A program made the translations under genes and the position numbers. A stretch of 64,000 bases of DNA from NCBI GenBank assembly GCA_963698255.1, contig CAVOQD010000015.1:1-64000 (forward strand), given 5' to 3'. The DNA comes from JAWKOK01 sp963698255. Its GTDB lineage: Bacteria; Chloroflexota; Anaerolineae; Caldilineales; Caldilineaceae. This document shows positions 51,583 to 59,367 of the stretch, piece by piece (within the stretch, counting starts at the first letter, position 1; every line of letters starts with the position of its first letter). The notes beneath the pieces are model-generated. The model was not told the DNA's origin. It worked only from the letters and a program-made list of their open reading frames with translations, and made no database searches.

Positions 51583-51734
51583 CGGGCTCCGATGTCAATT
51601 TCAATGCAATCACGCAGACGGATTGTGCCACCTCTTTCTTCAGTTACCCAACCGCAATATTACCACAAAATTGCACGAGATTCCAGCGCTGAATTTCCCA
51701 AGGGTGCATTTCAGAATGGGGGCAGCTTTCGACA

Positions 51735-51795
51735 TGCCGGGGACGGGCCATGGAGTCAGCGTATGCCCTCCAATCGGCCTGGCCCGCCCCCGGCA
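51735..51795. repeat. Imperfect inverted repeat (CCCCGGCA family)
   Basis: TGCCGGGGACGGGCCA (51735-51750) pairs with TGGCCCGCCCCCGGCA (51780-51795), one mismatch, around a 29-nt loop. It shares its CCCCGGCA core with 22721-22787. Confidence 0.82.
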
Positions 51796-51921
51796 CGTTT
51801 TGCCCCAAATCTGAAATGTATCCATACTCCAATGCGGCAGCGCTTCTTGCACGCAGCCACGCGGCCCGGCAGCCATTCCGTCTGTTACGCAACAAAACCA
51901 TCCTAATCCCAGGCCAGGGTA

Positions 51922-51979
51922 ACCATTTAGGGACCATCTGGTCCCTTTCGCGATCGAACTTTCTGTCGTACCGTATACT
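51922..51979 (+). promoter_or_regulatory. Operator-like boxes and -10 element upstream of the right run
   Basis: ACCATTT (51922-51928) and a 16-bp dyad GGGACCATCTGGTCCC (51930-51945) precede a -10-like TATACT (51974-51979). They resemble the boxes at 48481-48520. No good -35 is seen, as expected for an activator-dependent promoter. The rest of the 607-bp gap 51583-52189 contains only the palindrome at 51735-51795 and no credible gene. Confidence 0.42.
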
Positions 51980-52189
51980 CAAACTGTTGTTAGGGCCTCT
52001 TAGCACCGCTGATAGGGGGGCGTCGGCTGCGATCGTACGGTTGTTGCCGGCGTCAATGTGATGGGAAATGCGACGCGAATCGAAGCGCCCAGTAGCCCAT
52101 CTGTGCCCAACACCTGTTTGCGTTATTCACTGTTGTTCAGTCGGATTTTCCATCGTTTTAACTTTCGGCACAAGACAAGGAGAACACCC

Positions 52190-52756
52190 ATGGCAGACAT
52201 GATTTCTAGTATGATTGAGTCCTTTGGTGGGCCCGTTATGGAGGATGTAGGCTCACGCTTCAACATCCCGCCGCAGATGGTCAAGATGGCAACGCCCATG
52301 ATCGTGGGTTTCGTTGTCGCAGGCGTCAAGCGCCTCGGATCGCAGCCTGACGGAGCGCAGAAGCTCTCCGCCATGATGGACCAGAATGCGCAACGTGTCG
52401 GCGATCGTGATCTTGATAGCTTTGTTAAGGAGGCCGATCCAGCCAAAACTGCCGAGGCACTCGACGCCCTCACAGGTGGCAATTCCGTTGAAAACGTGAC
52501 CGGTAATCTGGCGGGCAAGCTCGGTGTCGATCCGAAGGCCCTCGCTGGTATGTTGGGTGTGATGGCGCCGGCAGTCATCAATCAGCTTGGTGGAATGGCC
52601 AAGGAGAAGGGGTTAGATGCGCAGGGCGTGATCGACCTCGTTGACCAGAATGCCGACGGGCTTTCGGACATGGGTATGGACTATATCCTGGACAACACAC
52701 CCGGGATCGGCGACGACATCCAGCGCGGCATCGGCAAGTTGTTCGGCAAAGGTTAA
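52190..52756 (+). CDS. DUF937 (YidB-like) protein
   Basis: 188 residues from MADMISSMIESFGGPVMEDV with AAGGAGA upstream. The repeated helical pattern (IPPQMVKMATPMIVGFVVAG, VDPKALAGMLGVMAPAVINQ) and Gly/Gln-rich turns are typical of DUF937, followed by a C-terminal Asp/Gly-rich part (DQNADGLSDMGMDYILDN, GIGDDIQRGIGKLFG). Soluble, often stress-induced; function unknown. First gene of the right run. Confidence 0.85.
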   Translation: MADMISSMIESFGGPVMEDVGSRFNIPPQMVKMATPMIVGFVVAGVKRLGSQPDGAQKLSAMMDQNAQRVGDRDLDSFVKEADPAKTAEALDALTGGNSVENVTGNLAGKLGVDPKALAGMLGVMAPAVINQLGGMAKEKGLDAQGVIDLVDQNADGLSDMGMDYILDNTPGIGDDIQRGIGKLFGKG

Positions 52757-52770
52757 TTGGACCTTCTTTG

Positions 52771-52817
52771 AGAGTTCGGGAGCTCCGTGGTTGTACGTAG
52801 TGCCGCGCTCCCGGACT
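52771..52817. terminator. Stem-loop after the DUF937 gene
   Basis: GAGTTCGGGAGC (52771-52782) pairs with GCTCCCGGACTC (52806-52817), one mismatch. No clear T-run follows, so it may attenuate or process the transcript. Confidence 0.5.
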
Positions 52818-52917
52818 CTGTACGCCTTTACCCTGGGCTCGAATCTGTCCGAAAGCGCTTCGAGACCTGCGGCAGAGTCCGTTCACACGGCATATGTAGC
52901 AACGCTGGAGATGAAAA

Positions 52918-53673
52918 ATGACGACAACGAGTAGCAGCAGTCCACTCGATACGGCCAAAGAGTTGGCGCCGTGGCGTGCAAATCTTGCCTGGTGGATCAT
53001 ATTGGTTGAGGGCATCGTCCTGGCCGCCATCGGCCTGCTGACACTTTTCAATCCAGAGGGCGCCAATCGCAATCTTGCGCTCATTTTCACAGCTGCGTTG
53101 GCGGTGGCCGGCCTGCTTCAGCTTTGGTCCGTGTTTCGCAGCCGGGTACCTGATACCATTGACAGTGTCGTGAGTGGGCGCGCATCTATTGCTGTCTTCA
53201 CTGGCCTGGTTGTAATTCTGCTATATATCCGGGGATTCTTGACGGTGGAGGTTGGCCTAATCGTGGTTGGACTTGCCAGTCTGATCTACGGCCTACTCGG
53301 TCTGCTGCTGGTATTCAAGTGGAGTGGCGCGGGGCGAAGAACGGCCATCGTTGAGATGATTTTCTTCACACTCGTCGGCGTGCTCATGCTGTATGCCCAG
53401 CTAGGCGGTACGGACACAATCGGCGGGGCCATCCGTATCATTGCGTGGCTGGCGCTAGTAGCTGGCGTCGGGCTTATTGCTTTGGCGTTCTATCGACGAT
53501 CAACTTCAGAAGGCTCGCCGGCCGATGTGTCAGCTACTTCTACACAGTTAGAGGTTGACGAGCAGCAGCCTAGCGAACCGGTCCGCGACATAGTAGATGT
53601 CTCAGCCGACATAACCGAGGCTGCCCAAGATACAAGCAAGGAAGTTGCTTTGGACACCAATGTCAAAGGCTAA
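52918..53673 (+). CDS. DUF308 (HdeD-like) membrane protein
   Basis: 251 residues. Six helices arranged as helix pairs: LAWWIILVEGIVLAAIGLLT, ALIFTAALAVAGLLQLW, IAVFTGLVVILLYIRGF, VEVGLIVVGLASLIYGLLG, IVEMIFFTLVGVLMLYAQLG and IIAWLALVAGVGLIALAFY, as in HdeD/DUF308 proteins linked to acid or envelope stress. The C-terminal 55 residues are acidic and disordered (VDEQQPSEPVRDIVDVSADI). Follows DUF937 on the same strand. Confidence 0.82.
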   Translation: MTTTSSSSPLDTAKELAPWRANLAWWIILVEGIVLAAIGLLTLFNPEGANRNLALIFTAALAVAGLLQLWSVFRSRVPDTIDSVVSGRASIAVFTGLVVILLYIRGFLTVEVGLIVVGLASLIYGLLGLLLVFKWSGAGRRTAIVEMIFFTLVGVLMLYAQLGGTDTIGGAIRIIAWLALVAGVGLIALAFYRRSTSEGSPADVSATSTQLEVDEQQPSEPVRDIVDVSADITEAAQDTSKEVALDTNVKG

Positions 53674-53689
53674 ACACGTCATGTCTATC

Positions 53690-53880
53690 TCAGATCAGAT
53701 TCCGGTGCGGTGGTGCTCTATTGATGCTTGTCGAGCACACGTGGTTAATTCCGCTGCGCAATTCGGTTTGGGCTCAGGGGGGGCGTTGTCTTGGCCCAGG
53801 ACTTTCTAAGTCCAGAAACACTTCTGCGCATCGGTGAGGATCTTGCCATCGCAGAAGAATTAACTCTCTGCAACGAATAG
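53690..53880 (+). pseudogene. 5'-truncated remnant of a DUF6325-like gene
   Basis: Across two or three frame changes the strand encodes ISDQIPV.GGALLMLVEHTW, L.PLR, then intact AQDFLSPETLLRIGEDLAIA EELTLCNE and a stop. This matches the C-terminal half of the 41777-42498 product (AISDQIPVGGGALLMMIEHT, AQEFLSPEALLAIGEDLAAV). The N-terminal half and the central helix are absent; the fragment begins only 17 bp after the DUF308 stop. A run of seven g near 53777 adds a frame break. Confidence 0.82.
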
Positions 53881-53922
53881 CGACTAAATATCTACGTCTA
53901 ACAGGACAAAGGAGAAAATACT

Positions 53923-54482
53923 ATGCCAGGTAGAGGAGCAGATCGACGAGACCAACGCCGAGAAGACCGCCGACAATTCGGTGTGGGCGGGAGCGCAGAA
54001 CGTTACCAGATGAAGCAACGTATGGTTTCATTCGGCGACGACTTTTGGATAGAAAACTCCAGCGGTCAGAAGGTCTTTAAGGTTGACGGCAAGATGTTAC
54101 GCGTGCGTGACACCTTGTTCTTCGAGGATGCTAACGGTAAGGAACTTTGCAAGATCCAAACCAAAGTCGCCGCGTCAAGGACAGCATGACGATCGTTGGC
54201 CCGGATGGAAAGCGCATGGCGATGGTCAAGAAGGCGCTCATCACCCCGCTTCGCGAACGCTGGGTAGTCAAGGTGGGAGATGGCCCCGATCTCGACGTGC
54301 AGGGAAACATTCTCGATCACGAGTACAGCATCGGCGAAGGTCGAGACAAGATTGCAGAAATTTCCAAGAAATGGTTCCGAATCCGTGATAGTTACGGCGT
54401 CCAAATCGAGCCCGGCCAGAATGATATCATCCTGCTGGCCACGAGCGTAGCAATCGACATGATGGCGCATCCGGCCAAATAG
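53923..54482 (+). CDS. LURP-one-related (LOR) family protein, copy B (one frame break)
   Basis: Starts MPGRGADRRDQRREDRRQFG with AAAGGAGA upstream; parallel to copy A throughout: YQMKQRMVSFGDDFWIENSS, VFKVDGKMLRVRDTLFFED, MAMVKKALITPLRERWVVKV, HEYSIGEGRDKIAEISKKWF and YGVQIEPGQNDIILLATSVA. A single missing c near 54170 (gtcgccgcgtc where gtcgcccgcgtc is needed) breaks the frame between KIQTKVA and RVKDSMTIVG. A lipid- or membrane-binding role is inferred from the LOR/scramblase fold. Confidence 0.9.
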
Positions 54483-54501
54483 ATCGGTGGAACACTAACA
54501 T

Positions 54502-54539
54502 GTCCCACGCTGCTTCGACACCGTGGGACTGGAGTGCAA
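54502..54539. terminator. Stem-loop after LOR copy B
   Basis: GTCCCACG (54502-54509) and CGTGGGAC (54532-54539) pair perfectly around a 22-nt loop. No T-run; weak terminator or processing site. Confidence 0.45.
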
Positions 54540-54570
54540 CGCTCTCAGAGGGGCTACCAGGAGGTGACCC

Positions 54571-55221
54571 GTGTTGGGATTCAATGAAATCGTATGGTGG
54601 GAGGTATTTGACCTCTTCATGTTGCTTCTCATTGGCATAGGGCCCAAGATCGCACTAGTCCCTTTTATCGAGATCACAGCTGATCTGGATTCGTCGACAA
54701 TCCGTGCCGTGGCCAACAAGTCGGTGCGCACTGCCGTCGGCTGGGCGCTTATCCTGGCCGTGCTTGGCTGGTTCTTGATGCGCTTGTTGCACTTCAGCAC
54801 CGGCTCGGTCCTCGTGGCTGGCGGTATCGTGTTACTGCTGCTTTCGCTGCACATGTTAGTCGCGGGCGGTCATAAAGCAGAGCCGGAAGAACATCACCAT
54901 AAAGATCCAATGGTGCTGGCCCTGTACCCTCTGGGCGTTCCATATATCCTGAATCCGGTAGGTATAGCCGTTCTGGTTATTTTCTCAAGCCAGATTTCCA
55001 GTATGGCAGATATCTTGATCCTTGTCGGCCTTGTCTTGCTGGTTGGGCTGATTGACCTGTTGCTCTTCCGCAATATCAGGACTGTGTCCAAGTTCATGGA
55101 CCCATCGAAGATGGCTGTTACTGAGGCAGTATTTGGCGTGTTATTGGCAGCCCTGGCCGTCACACTGATGGTTGACGGCCTTGTCGATCTCGGCGTCATC
55201 TCGACTGTCATAGAGCATTAG
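54571..55221 (+). CDS. MarC/UPF0056-like integral membrane protein
   Basis: 216 residues from a GTG start with AGGAGGTGACC upstream. Six helices: WEVFDLFMLLLIGIGPKIAL, VGWALILAVLGWFLMRLLHF, LVAGGIVLLLLSLHMLVAGG, LALYPLGVPYILNPVGIAVL, ILILVGLVLLVGLIDLLLF and VTEAVFGVLLAALAVTLMVD, plus a His-rich loop (EEHHHKDP). GPKIALVPF early and the NP in the fourth helix are typical of MarC-type proteins. Function not established for the family. Follows LOR copy B in the same orientation. Confidence 0.78.
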   Translation: MLGFNEIVWWEVFDLFMLLLIGIGPKIALVPFIEITADLDSSTIRAVANKSVRTAVGWALILAVLGWFLMRLLHFSTGSVLVAGGIVLLLLSLHMLVAGGHKAEPEEHHHKDPMVLALYPLGVPYILNPVGIAVLVIFSSQISSMADILILVGLVLLVGLIDLLLFRNIRTVSKFMDPSKMAVTEAVFGVLLAALAVTLMVDGLVDLGVISTVIEH

Positions 55222-55238
55222 GCAAACAGGGTAGTCGG

Positions 55239-56156
55239 ATGAACCAGGATGCGCTGTCACTGTGGAATCGGGGTAAAGCAAAAGAGCGCATCCTGCGTTT
55301 TGTCCTGGAAACGACGTTGGAAGGCAGCGAGCAGTATATCGCACCCATGGACCGCATTGCCGTCTTTGACAACGACGGCACGCTGTGGGTAGAGCAACCA
55401 ATCTATACGCAGTTGCGCTTCGCTCTCGATCGGGTGCAGGCAATGGCTTCGGACCATCCGGAGTGGAATGACGAAGTGGCGTTGAGCGCTGCCATCGCAG
55501 AGGATATCGCAGGGATCGAAGCATGCGGCCTGGAAGGACTAGCGCAGATCTTGGCGGTCACCCATACGGGTGTGACAACGGAGGAACTGGCTGTAACGAT
55601 GCGCGACTGGATCGCCACGGCGTGCCACCCGCGCTTCGGCCGACAGTACACTGAGCTTATCTACCGGCCGCAGTTGCAGCTCATAGACTTCTTGGGCGCG
55701 CACGGTTACCGCGTCTATATCGTGTCGGGCGGCGGTGTGGAATTCTTGCGCGCCTGGGTGGAGGACGTCTACGGCATCCCGCCCGAGCAGGTAGTAGGTA
55801 CGAGTGTGAAGACGGTCTATGAGTTGCGGGACGGATGCGGCGTCCTTGTGCAGTTGCCGGAGATCGATCTGGTGGATGACGGTCCCGGCAAGCCGGTCGG
55901 CATCAACAAGTACATCGGTCGCCGCCCCGTAATCGCTGTGGGCAATTCTGACGGCGATCTGGAGATGTTGCAGTATGCGACCACGGGCGACAGGCCGGGC
56001 CTGGGTGTGTACATCCACCATGACGATGCCGACAGGGAATACGCGTACGATCGAGGCGCGCACGTCGGAGCGTTGGACAGAGGGCTTGCCGAGGCGGGAG
56101 TTCGGGAGTGGATTGTCGTGAGCATGCGCAAGGACTGGAAACAAATATTTGCGTAG
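55239..56156 (+). CDS. HAD superfamily phosphatase (SerB-like)
   Basis: 305 residues. HAD motif I is FDNDGTLW with nucleophile Asp44 and Asp46; motif II Ser is in YIVSGGGVEFL; motif IV is VGNSDGDLEML. Between them a helical cap (about 60-140) covers the active site. It starts MNQDALSLWNRGKAKERILR, 17 bp after the MarC-like gene. It should dephosphorylate a small phospho-ester or phospho-amino acid in the cytosol. Its place directly upstream of sulfatase B suggests the two enzymes act on related substrates; that is inference. HAD genes next to this kind of sulfatase are known from other bacteria as far as I recall. Confidence 0.86.
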   Translation: MNQDALSLWNRGKAKERILRFVLETTLEGSEQYIAPMDRIAVFDNDGTLWVEQPIYTQLRFALDRVQAMASDHPEWNDEVALSAAIAEDIAGIEACGLEGLAQILAVTHTGVTTEELAVTMRDWIATACHPRFGRQYTELIYRPQLQLIDFLGAHGYRVYIVSGGGVEFLRAWVEDVYGIPPEQVVGTSVKTVYELRDGCGVLVQLPEIDLVDDGPGKPVGINKYIGRRPVIAVGNSDGDLEMLQYATTGDRPGLGVYIHHDDADREYAYDRGAHVGALDRGLAEAGVREWIVVSMRKDWKQIFA

Positions 56157-56328
56157 CGAAATTCGAAAAGTATTAACTGATTCCGTCGCCGGGGAAGAGT
56201 GGCAGGAAATCGGCGCGTTGCAGAAGACGTTCTATCAATCAGGTAGAGAAGGGCTGAAGAATCCGTTTGAGCAGGACGAAGACGGCAGTGAGGCCAATAT
56301 TCTAACATTGCATCACAGGAGGAAAGTC

Positions 56329-57816
56329 ATGGCAGAGAAGAAACCTAATATTCTGGTAATGTTCGGCGACGACATCGGGTGGTTCAACATCAGCGCATAC
56401 AACCATGGGCTGATGGGGTACAAAACGCCCAACATCGACCGCATTGCGAAGGAAGGCGTCATGTTCACCGACGCCTATGGACAGCAGAGTTGTACCGCAG
56501 GTCGCGCCGCGTTCTTGACGGGGCAGAGCCCGTACCGTACCGGCCTGACCAAAGTCGGGCTACCTGGCGCGAAAGAAGGTCTGCAGAACGAAGACCCGAC
56601 GCTGGCCGAGCTGCTCAAACCGTTTGGGTATAAGTGCGGTCAGTTTGGCAAAAACCACCTGGGCGACCTGGACGAGCATCTGCCGACAGCACACGGCTTT
56701 GACGAATTCTTCGGCAATCTCTATCACCTGAACGCCGAAGAGGAACCCGAGAACGAGGACTATCCCAAGGACCCCCGTTTCAAGGAGAAGTTCGGCCCGC
56801 GCGGCGTGATGCACAGTTGGGCGCAGGCGGACGGGGGCCAGAAGATCGAAGACACGGGCCCGCTGACCAAGAAGCGCATGGAGACGATGGACGAGGAAGT
56901 CCTGGACCATGCACTGCGCTTCATTGAGGAGAACACAAGCGAGGGCACCCCGTGGTTCACGTGGTTCAACACCACGCGCATGCACGTCAACACGCACCTG
57001 AAGCCGGAGTCGAAGGGCGCGACCGGCAAGGGGATCTACGCGGACGGCATGGTGGAGCACGACGGCCACATTGGTCAGTTGTTGGACAAACTGGATGAAC
57101 TGGGCATCGCCGAGGACACCATTGTCGTCTACACGACCGATAACGGCGCAGAGGTGATGAGCTGGCCCGACGGCGGAACGACTATCTTCCACGGCGAGAA
57201 GAACACGCCGTGGGAAGGCGGTTATCGCATCCCGCTGGTCATGCGCGCGCCGGGCGTAATAGAGCCCGGCACCGTCAGCAACGGAATCGTATCGCTGGAG
57301 GACTTTGTGCCCACGATCATGGGTGCGCTGGGCGAGCCGGACATTGCGGAGAAACTCAAGGAAGGCTACGAGGTCAATGGTACCACCTACAAGGTGCATC
57401 TGGACGGTTACAACTTCGTCCCGTTCCTCAAAGAAGAGGAAGACAAGTGGCCGCGGCCCGGATTCATCTATTTCACCGATGATGGCAACGTGGCTGCCAT
57501 ACGCGTCGGAGACTGGAAGGTGATGTTCCTGGAACAGCGCGCACACGGATTCGAGGTGTGGGCGGAGCCGTTTGTCCCGTTGCGCGTGCCGCGCATCTTC
57601 AACCTACGCTCGGACCCGCTTGAGAAGGCGATTCACGAGTCTTGGGGCTATCAGAAGTGGCTATTTGACCACATCTACATGCTGGTGCCGGCGCAGGCAA
57701 TCACGCGGAAGTTCATGAGCACATTTGCCGAATTCCCACCGCGACAGAAGGCGGCCAGCTTTAGCATTGAGCAGGCCGACAGTGCAATCACTGAGGCAGC
57801 GACGAGCGGTCATTAG
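56329..57816 (+). CDS. Arylsulfatase A-type sulfatase without signal peptide, copy B
   Basis: An intact 495-residue protein starting MAEKKPNILVMFGDDIGWFN with CAGGAGGA upstream. Metal ligands D14/D15, formylglycine-site Cys55 in QQSCTAGRAAF, FGKNHLGDLDEHLPTAHGFD, WFTWFNTTRMHVNTH, VVYTTDNGAEVMSWPDGGTT and NTPWEGGYRIPLVMRAPG. It parallels copy A over its whole length, ending AASFSIEQADSAITEAATS. Lack of a signal peptide places it in the cytoplasm, where the radical SAM maturase-like protein encoded next could modify Cys55. The frame is also open upstream to 56149, but the ATG at 56329 has the clear ribosome site. Confidence 0.93.
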   Translation: MAEKKPNILVMFGDDIGWFNISAYNHGLMGYKTPNIDRIAKEGVMFTDAYGQQSCTAGRAAFLTGQSPYRTGLTKVGLPGAKEGLQNEDPTLAELLKPFGYKCGQFGKNHLGDLDEHLPTAHGFDEFFGNLYHLNAEEEPENEDYPKDPRFKEKFGPRGVMHSWAQADGGQKIEDTGPLTKKRMETMDEEVLDHALRFIEENTSEGTPWFTWFNTTRMHVNTHLKPESKGATGKGIYADGMVEHDGHIGQLLDKLDELGIAEDTIVVYTTDNGAEVMSWPDGGTTIFHGEKNTPWEGGYRIPLVMRAPGVIEPGTVSNGIVSLEDFVPTIMGALGEPDIAEKLKEGYEVNGTTYKVHLDGYNFVPFLKEEEDKWPRPGFIYFTDDGNVAAIRVGDWKVMFLEQRAHGFEVWAEPFVPLRVPRIFNLRSDPLEKAIHESWGYQKWLFDHIYMLVPAQAITRKFMSTFAEFPPRQKAASFSIEQADSAITEAATSGH

Positions 57817-57837
57817 GAGTATCGGTACGCACGTTGT

Positions 57838-57876
57838 CCGGAGGAGGCCAAGTATGATGAAGCCGGCCTCCTCCGG
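57838..57876 (+). promoter_or_regulatory. Intercistronic perfect hairpin between sulfatase B and its maturase-like gene
   Basis: CCGGAGGAGGCC (57838-57849) and GGCCTCCTCCGG (57865-57876) form a perfect 12-bp stem with a 15-nt loop, 24 nt before the next ATG and without a T-run. The left arm contains GGAGGAGG, so it sequesters a ribosome-site-like sequence. It may set the ratio of maturase to sulfatase or protect the mRNA end. Confidence 0.6.
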
Positions 57877-57899
57877 CTGAGTATGTGTTGAGGTGGGAC

Positions 57900-59252
57900 A
57901 TGGCTATGCAACCAATGGCGTCGCCGGCCATGCCGGCGCTAGAACACGCACCGCCGCGCTTCCACGTGCTGACGAAGCCCAGCGGCAGCACGTGCAACCT
58001 GGACTGCACGTACTGTTTCTTCTTGTCCAAGGAGGCGCTCTACCCCAACTCCAAGAGCCGCATGTCTGAACGGACGCTGGAAAACTACATTCGCCAGCTT
58101 CTGGAGTCGCACACCACGCCCACGGTCACCGTGGCCTGGCAGGGCGGCGAACCCACGTTGATGGGACTGGACTTCTTCAAGCGATCCGTGGAGTTAGTGG
58201 AGCAGTACAAGCGACCCGATCAGGAAGTCGAGTTCACCTTCCAGACCAACGGCGTGCTGCTCGACGACAACTGGTGCCAGTTCCTCCAGGCCAACAACTT
58301 CCTCGTGGGCCTGAGCGTGGACGGGCCGCAGGAGATTCACGACACCTACCGCGTTAACCGCGGCGGCGACGGTACCTTCAAGCAGGTGATGCGCGGCTGG
58401 GAAGCGTTGCGCCGCAACGAGGTGGAGTTCAACATCCTCTGCACTGTCAATGCGGCCAACCAGCATCACGGCCGCACGGTCTACCGCTTCTTCCGCGACG
58501 AGTTGGGCGCAGAGTGGATGCAGTTCATCCCCATCGTGGAGCGGGCCACGGCAGAGACATTGCCCATCGCCAACCAGGGTTGGAGCGAGCAGCCTGGCGA
58601 GAGCCGCCTGCTCTACACGCAGACGGGCAGCCTGGTGACCGAGCGCTCCGTGGGCGGCAAGCAGTACGGCCGCTTTCTGGTAGACATCTACGAGGAGTGG
58701 CTGCGTGGGGATGTGGGCACGGTGCACGTGCAGCTGTTTGACGTATCGCTGCACGCGTTCTTCGGCCAGCATTTGCTTTGCATCCACGCGCCAACGTGTG
58801 GCTATGGTCCGGCGCTGGAGCACAATGGCGACCTCTACACGTGCGATCACTTTGTGGAACCGGATTTCCTGCTGGGCAACATCAACGAGGAGCACATGCT
58901 GGAGCTGGTGGCATCGCCGCAGATGCGCGAGTTCGGCGACAACAAGCGCGACAAGCTGACGCAACAGTGCCAGGCGTGCGACGTGCGCATGTTGTGCAAT
59001 GGCGGATGTCCCAAAGATCGCTTTGTGATGTCACGCGATGGCGAACCGGGCCACAACTACCTGTGCGAAGGATTATATAGCTTCTTTAACCATGTGCGGC
59101 CCACCATGAACATAATGGCGCAGTTGGTACAGCGCAACCAGCCGGCCTCACGCGTAATGGAGTACGTGCAGGCGGAGGACGCCAAGCGCGGGCGTAACGA
59201 TCCGTGTCCGTGCGGCAGCGGTCGCAAGTTCAAGCAATGTCACGGACGATGA
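57900..59252 (+). CDS. Anaerobic sulfatase-maturase-like radical SAM/SPASM protein with SEC-C tail, copy B
   Basis: An intact 450-residue protein. Radical SAM cysteines in STCNLDCTYCFFL (C32, C36, C39); VAWQGGEPTLMGLDFFK, TFQTNGVLLDDNWCQFL, LSVDGPQEIHDTYRVNRGGD and VEFNILCTVNAANQHHG match sulfatase maturases. SPASM cysteines: CIHAPTCGYGPALEHNGDLY, TCDHFVEPDFLLGN, CQACDVRMLCNGGCPKDRF. It ends with a SEC-C zinc motif, GRNDPCPCGSGRKFKQCHGR. It should use S-adenosylmethionine and Fe-S clusters to make formylglycine at Cys55 of the adjacent sulfatases without oxygen. The start is the ATG at 57900. Confidence 0.88.
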   Translation: MAMQPMASPAMPALEHAPPRFHVLTKPSGSTCNLDCTYCFFLSKEALYPNSKSRMSERTLENYIRQLLESHTTPTVTVAWQGGEPTLMGLDFFKRSVELVEQYKRPDQEVEFTFQTNGVLLDDNWCQFLQANNFLVGLSVDGPQEIHDTYRVNRGGDGTFKQVMRGWEALRRNEVEFNILCTVNAANQHHGRTVYRFFRDELGAEWMQFIPIVERATAETLPIANQGWSEQPGESRLLYTQTGSLVTERSVGGKQYGRFLVDIYEEWLRGDVGTVHVQLFDVSLHAFFGQHLLCIHAPTCGYGPALEHNGDLYTCDHFVEPDFLLGNINEEHMLELVASPQMREFGDNKRDKLTQQCQACDVRMLCNGGCPKDRFVMSRDGEPGHNYLCEGLYSFFNHVRPTMNIMAQLVQRNQPASRVMEYVQAEDAKRGRNDPCPCGSGRKFKQCHGR

Positions 59253-59367
59253 TGTTGAGACAGAGTAACGGTGAAGTCCTTGCTGGATTCGGTCCATTGT
59301 ATGGAATGGCTGTTTTTTGCTTTTCTGGGCGACACGAGGTGATCGTGCGCGTACAGTATGCGCGTAG

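Noticed and set aside
51553..51906. 117-codon open frame on the plus strand upstream of DUF937
   Set aside because: It spans the GC-rich palindrome, has no ribosome site and no family features.
56560..57546. 328-codon open frame on the minus strand
   Set aside because: Antisense of sulfatase B; a matching antisense frame exists in sulfatase A only because the genes are paralogues.
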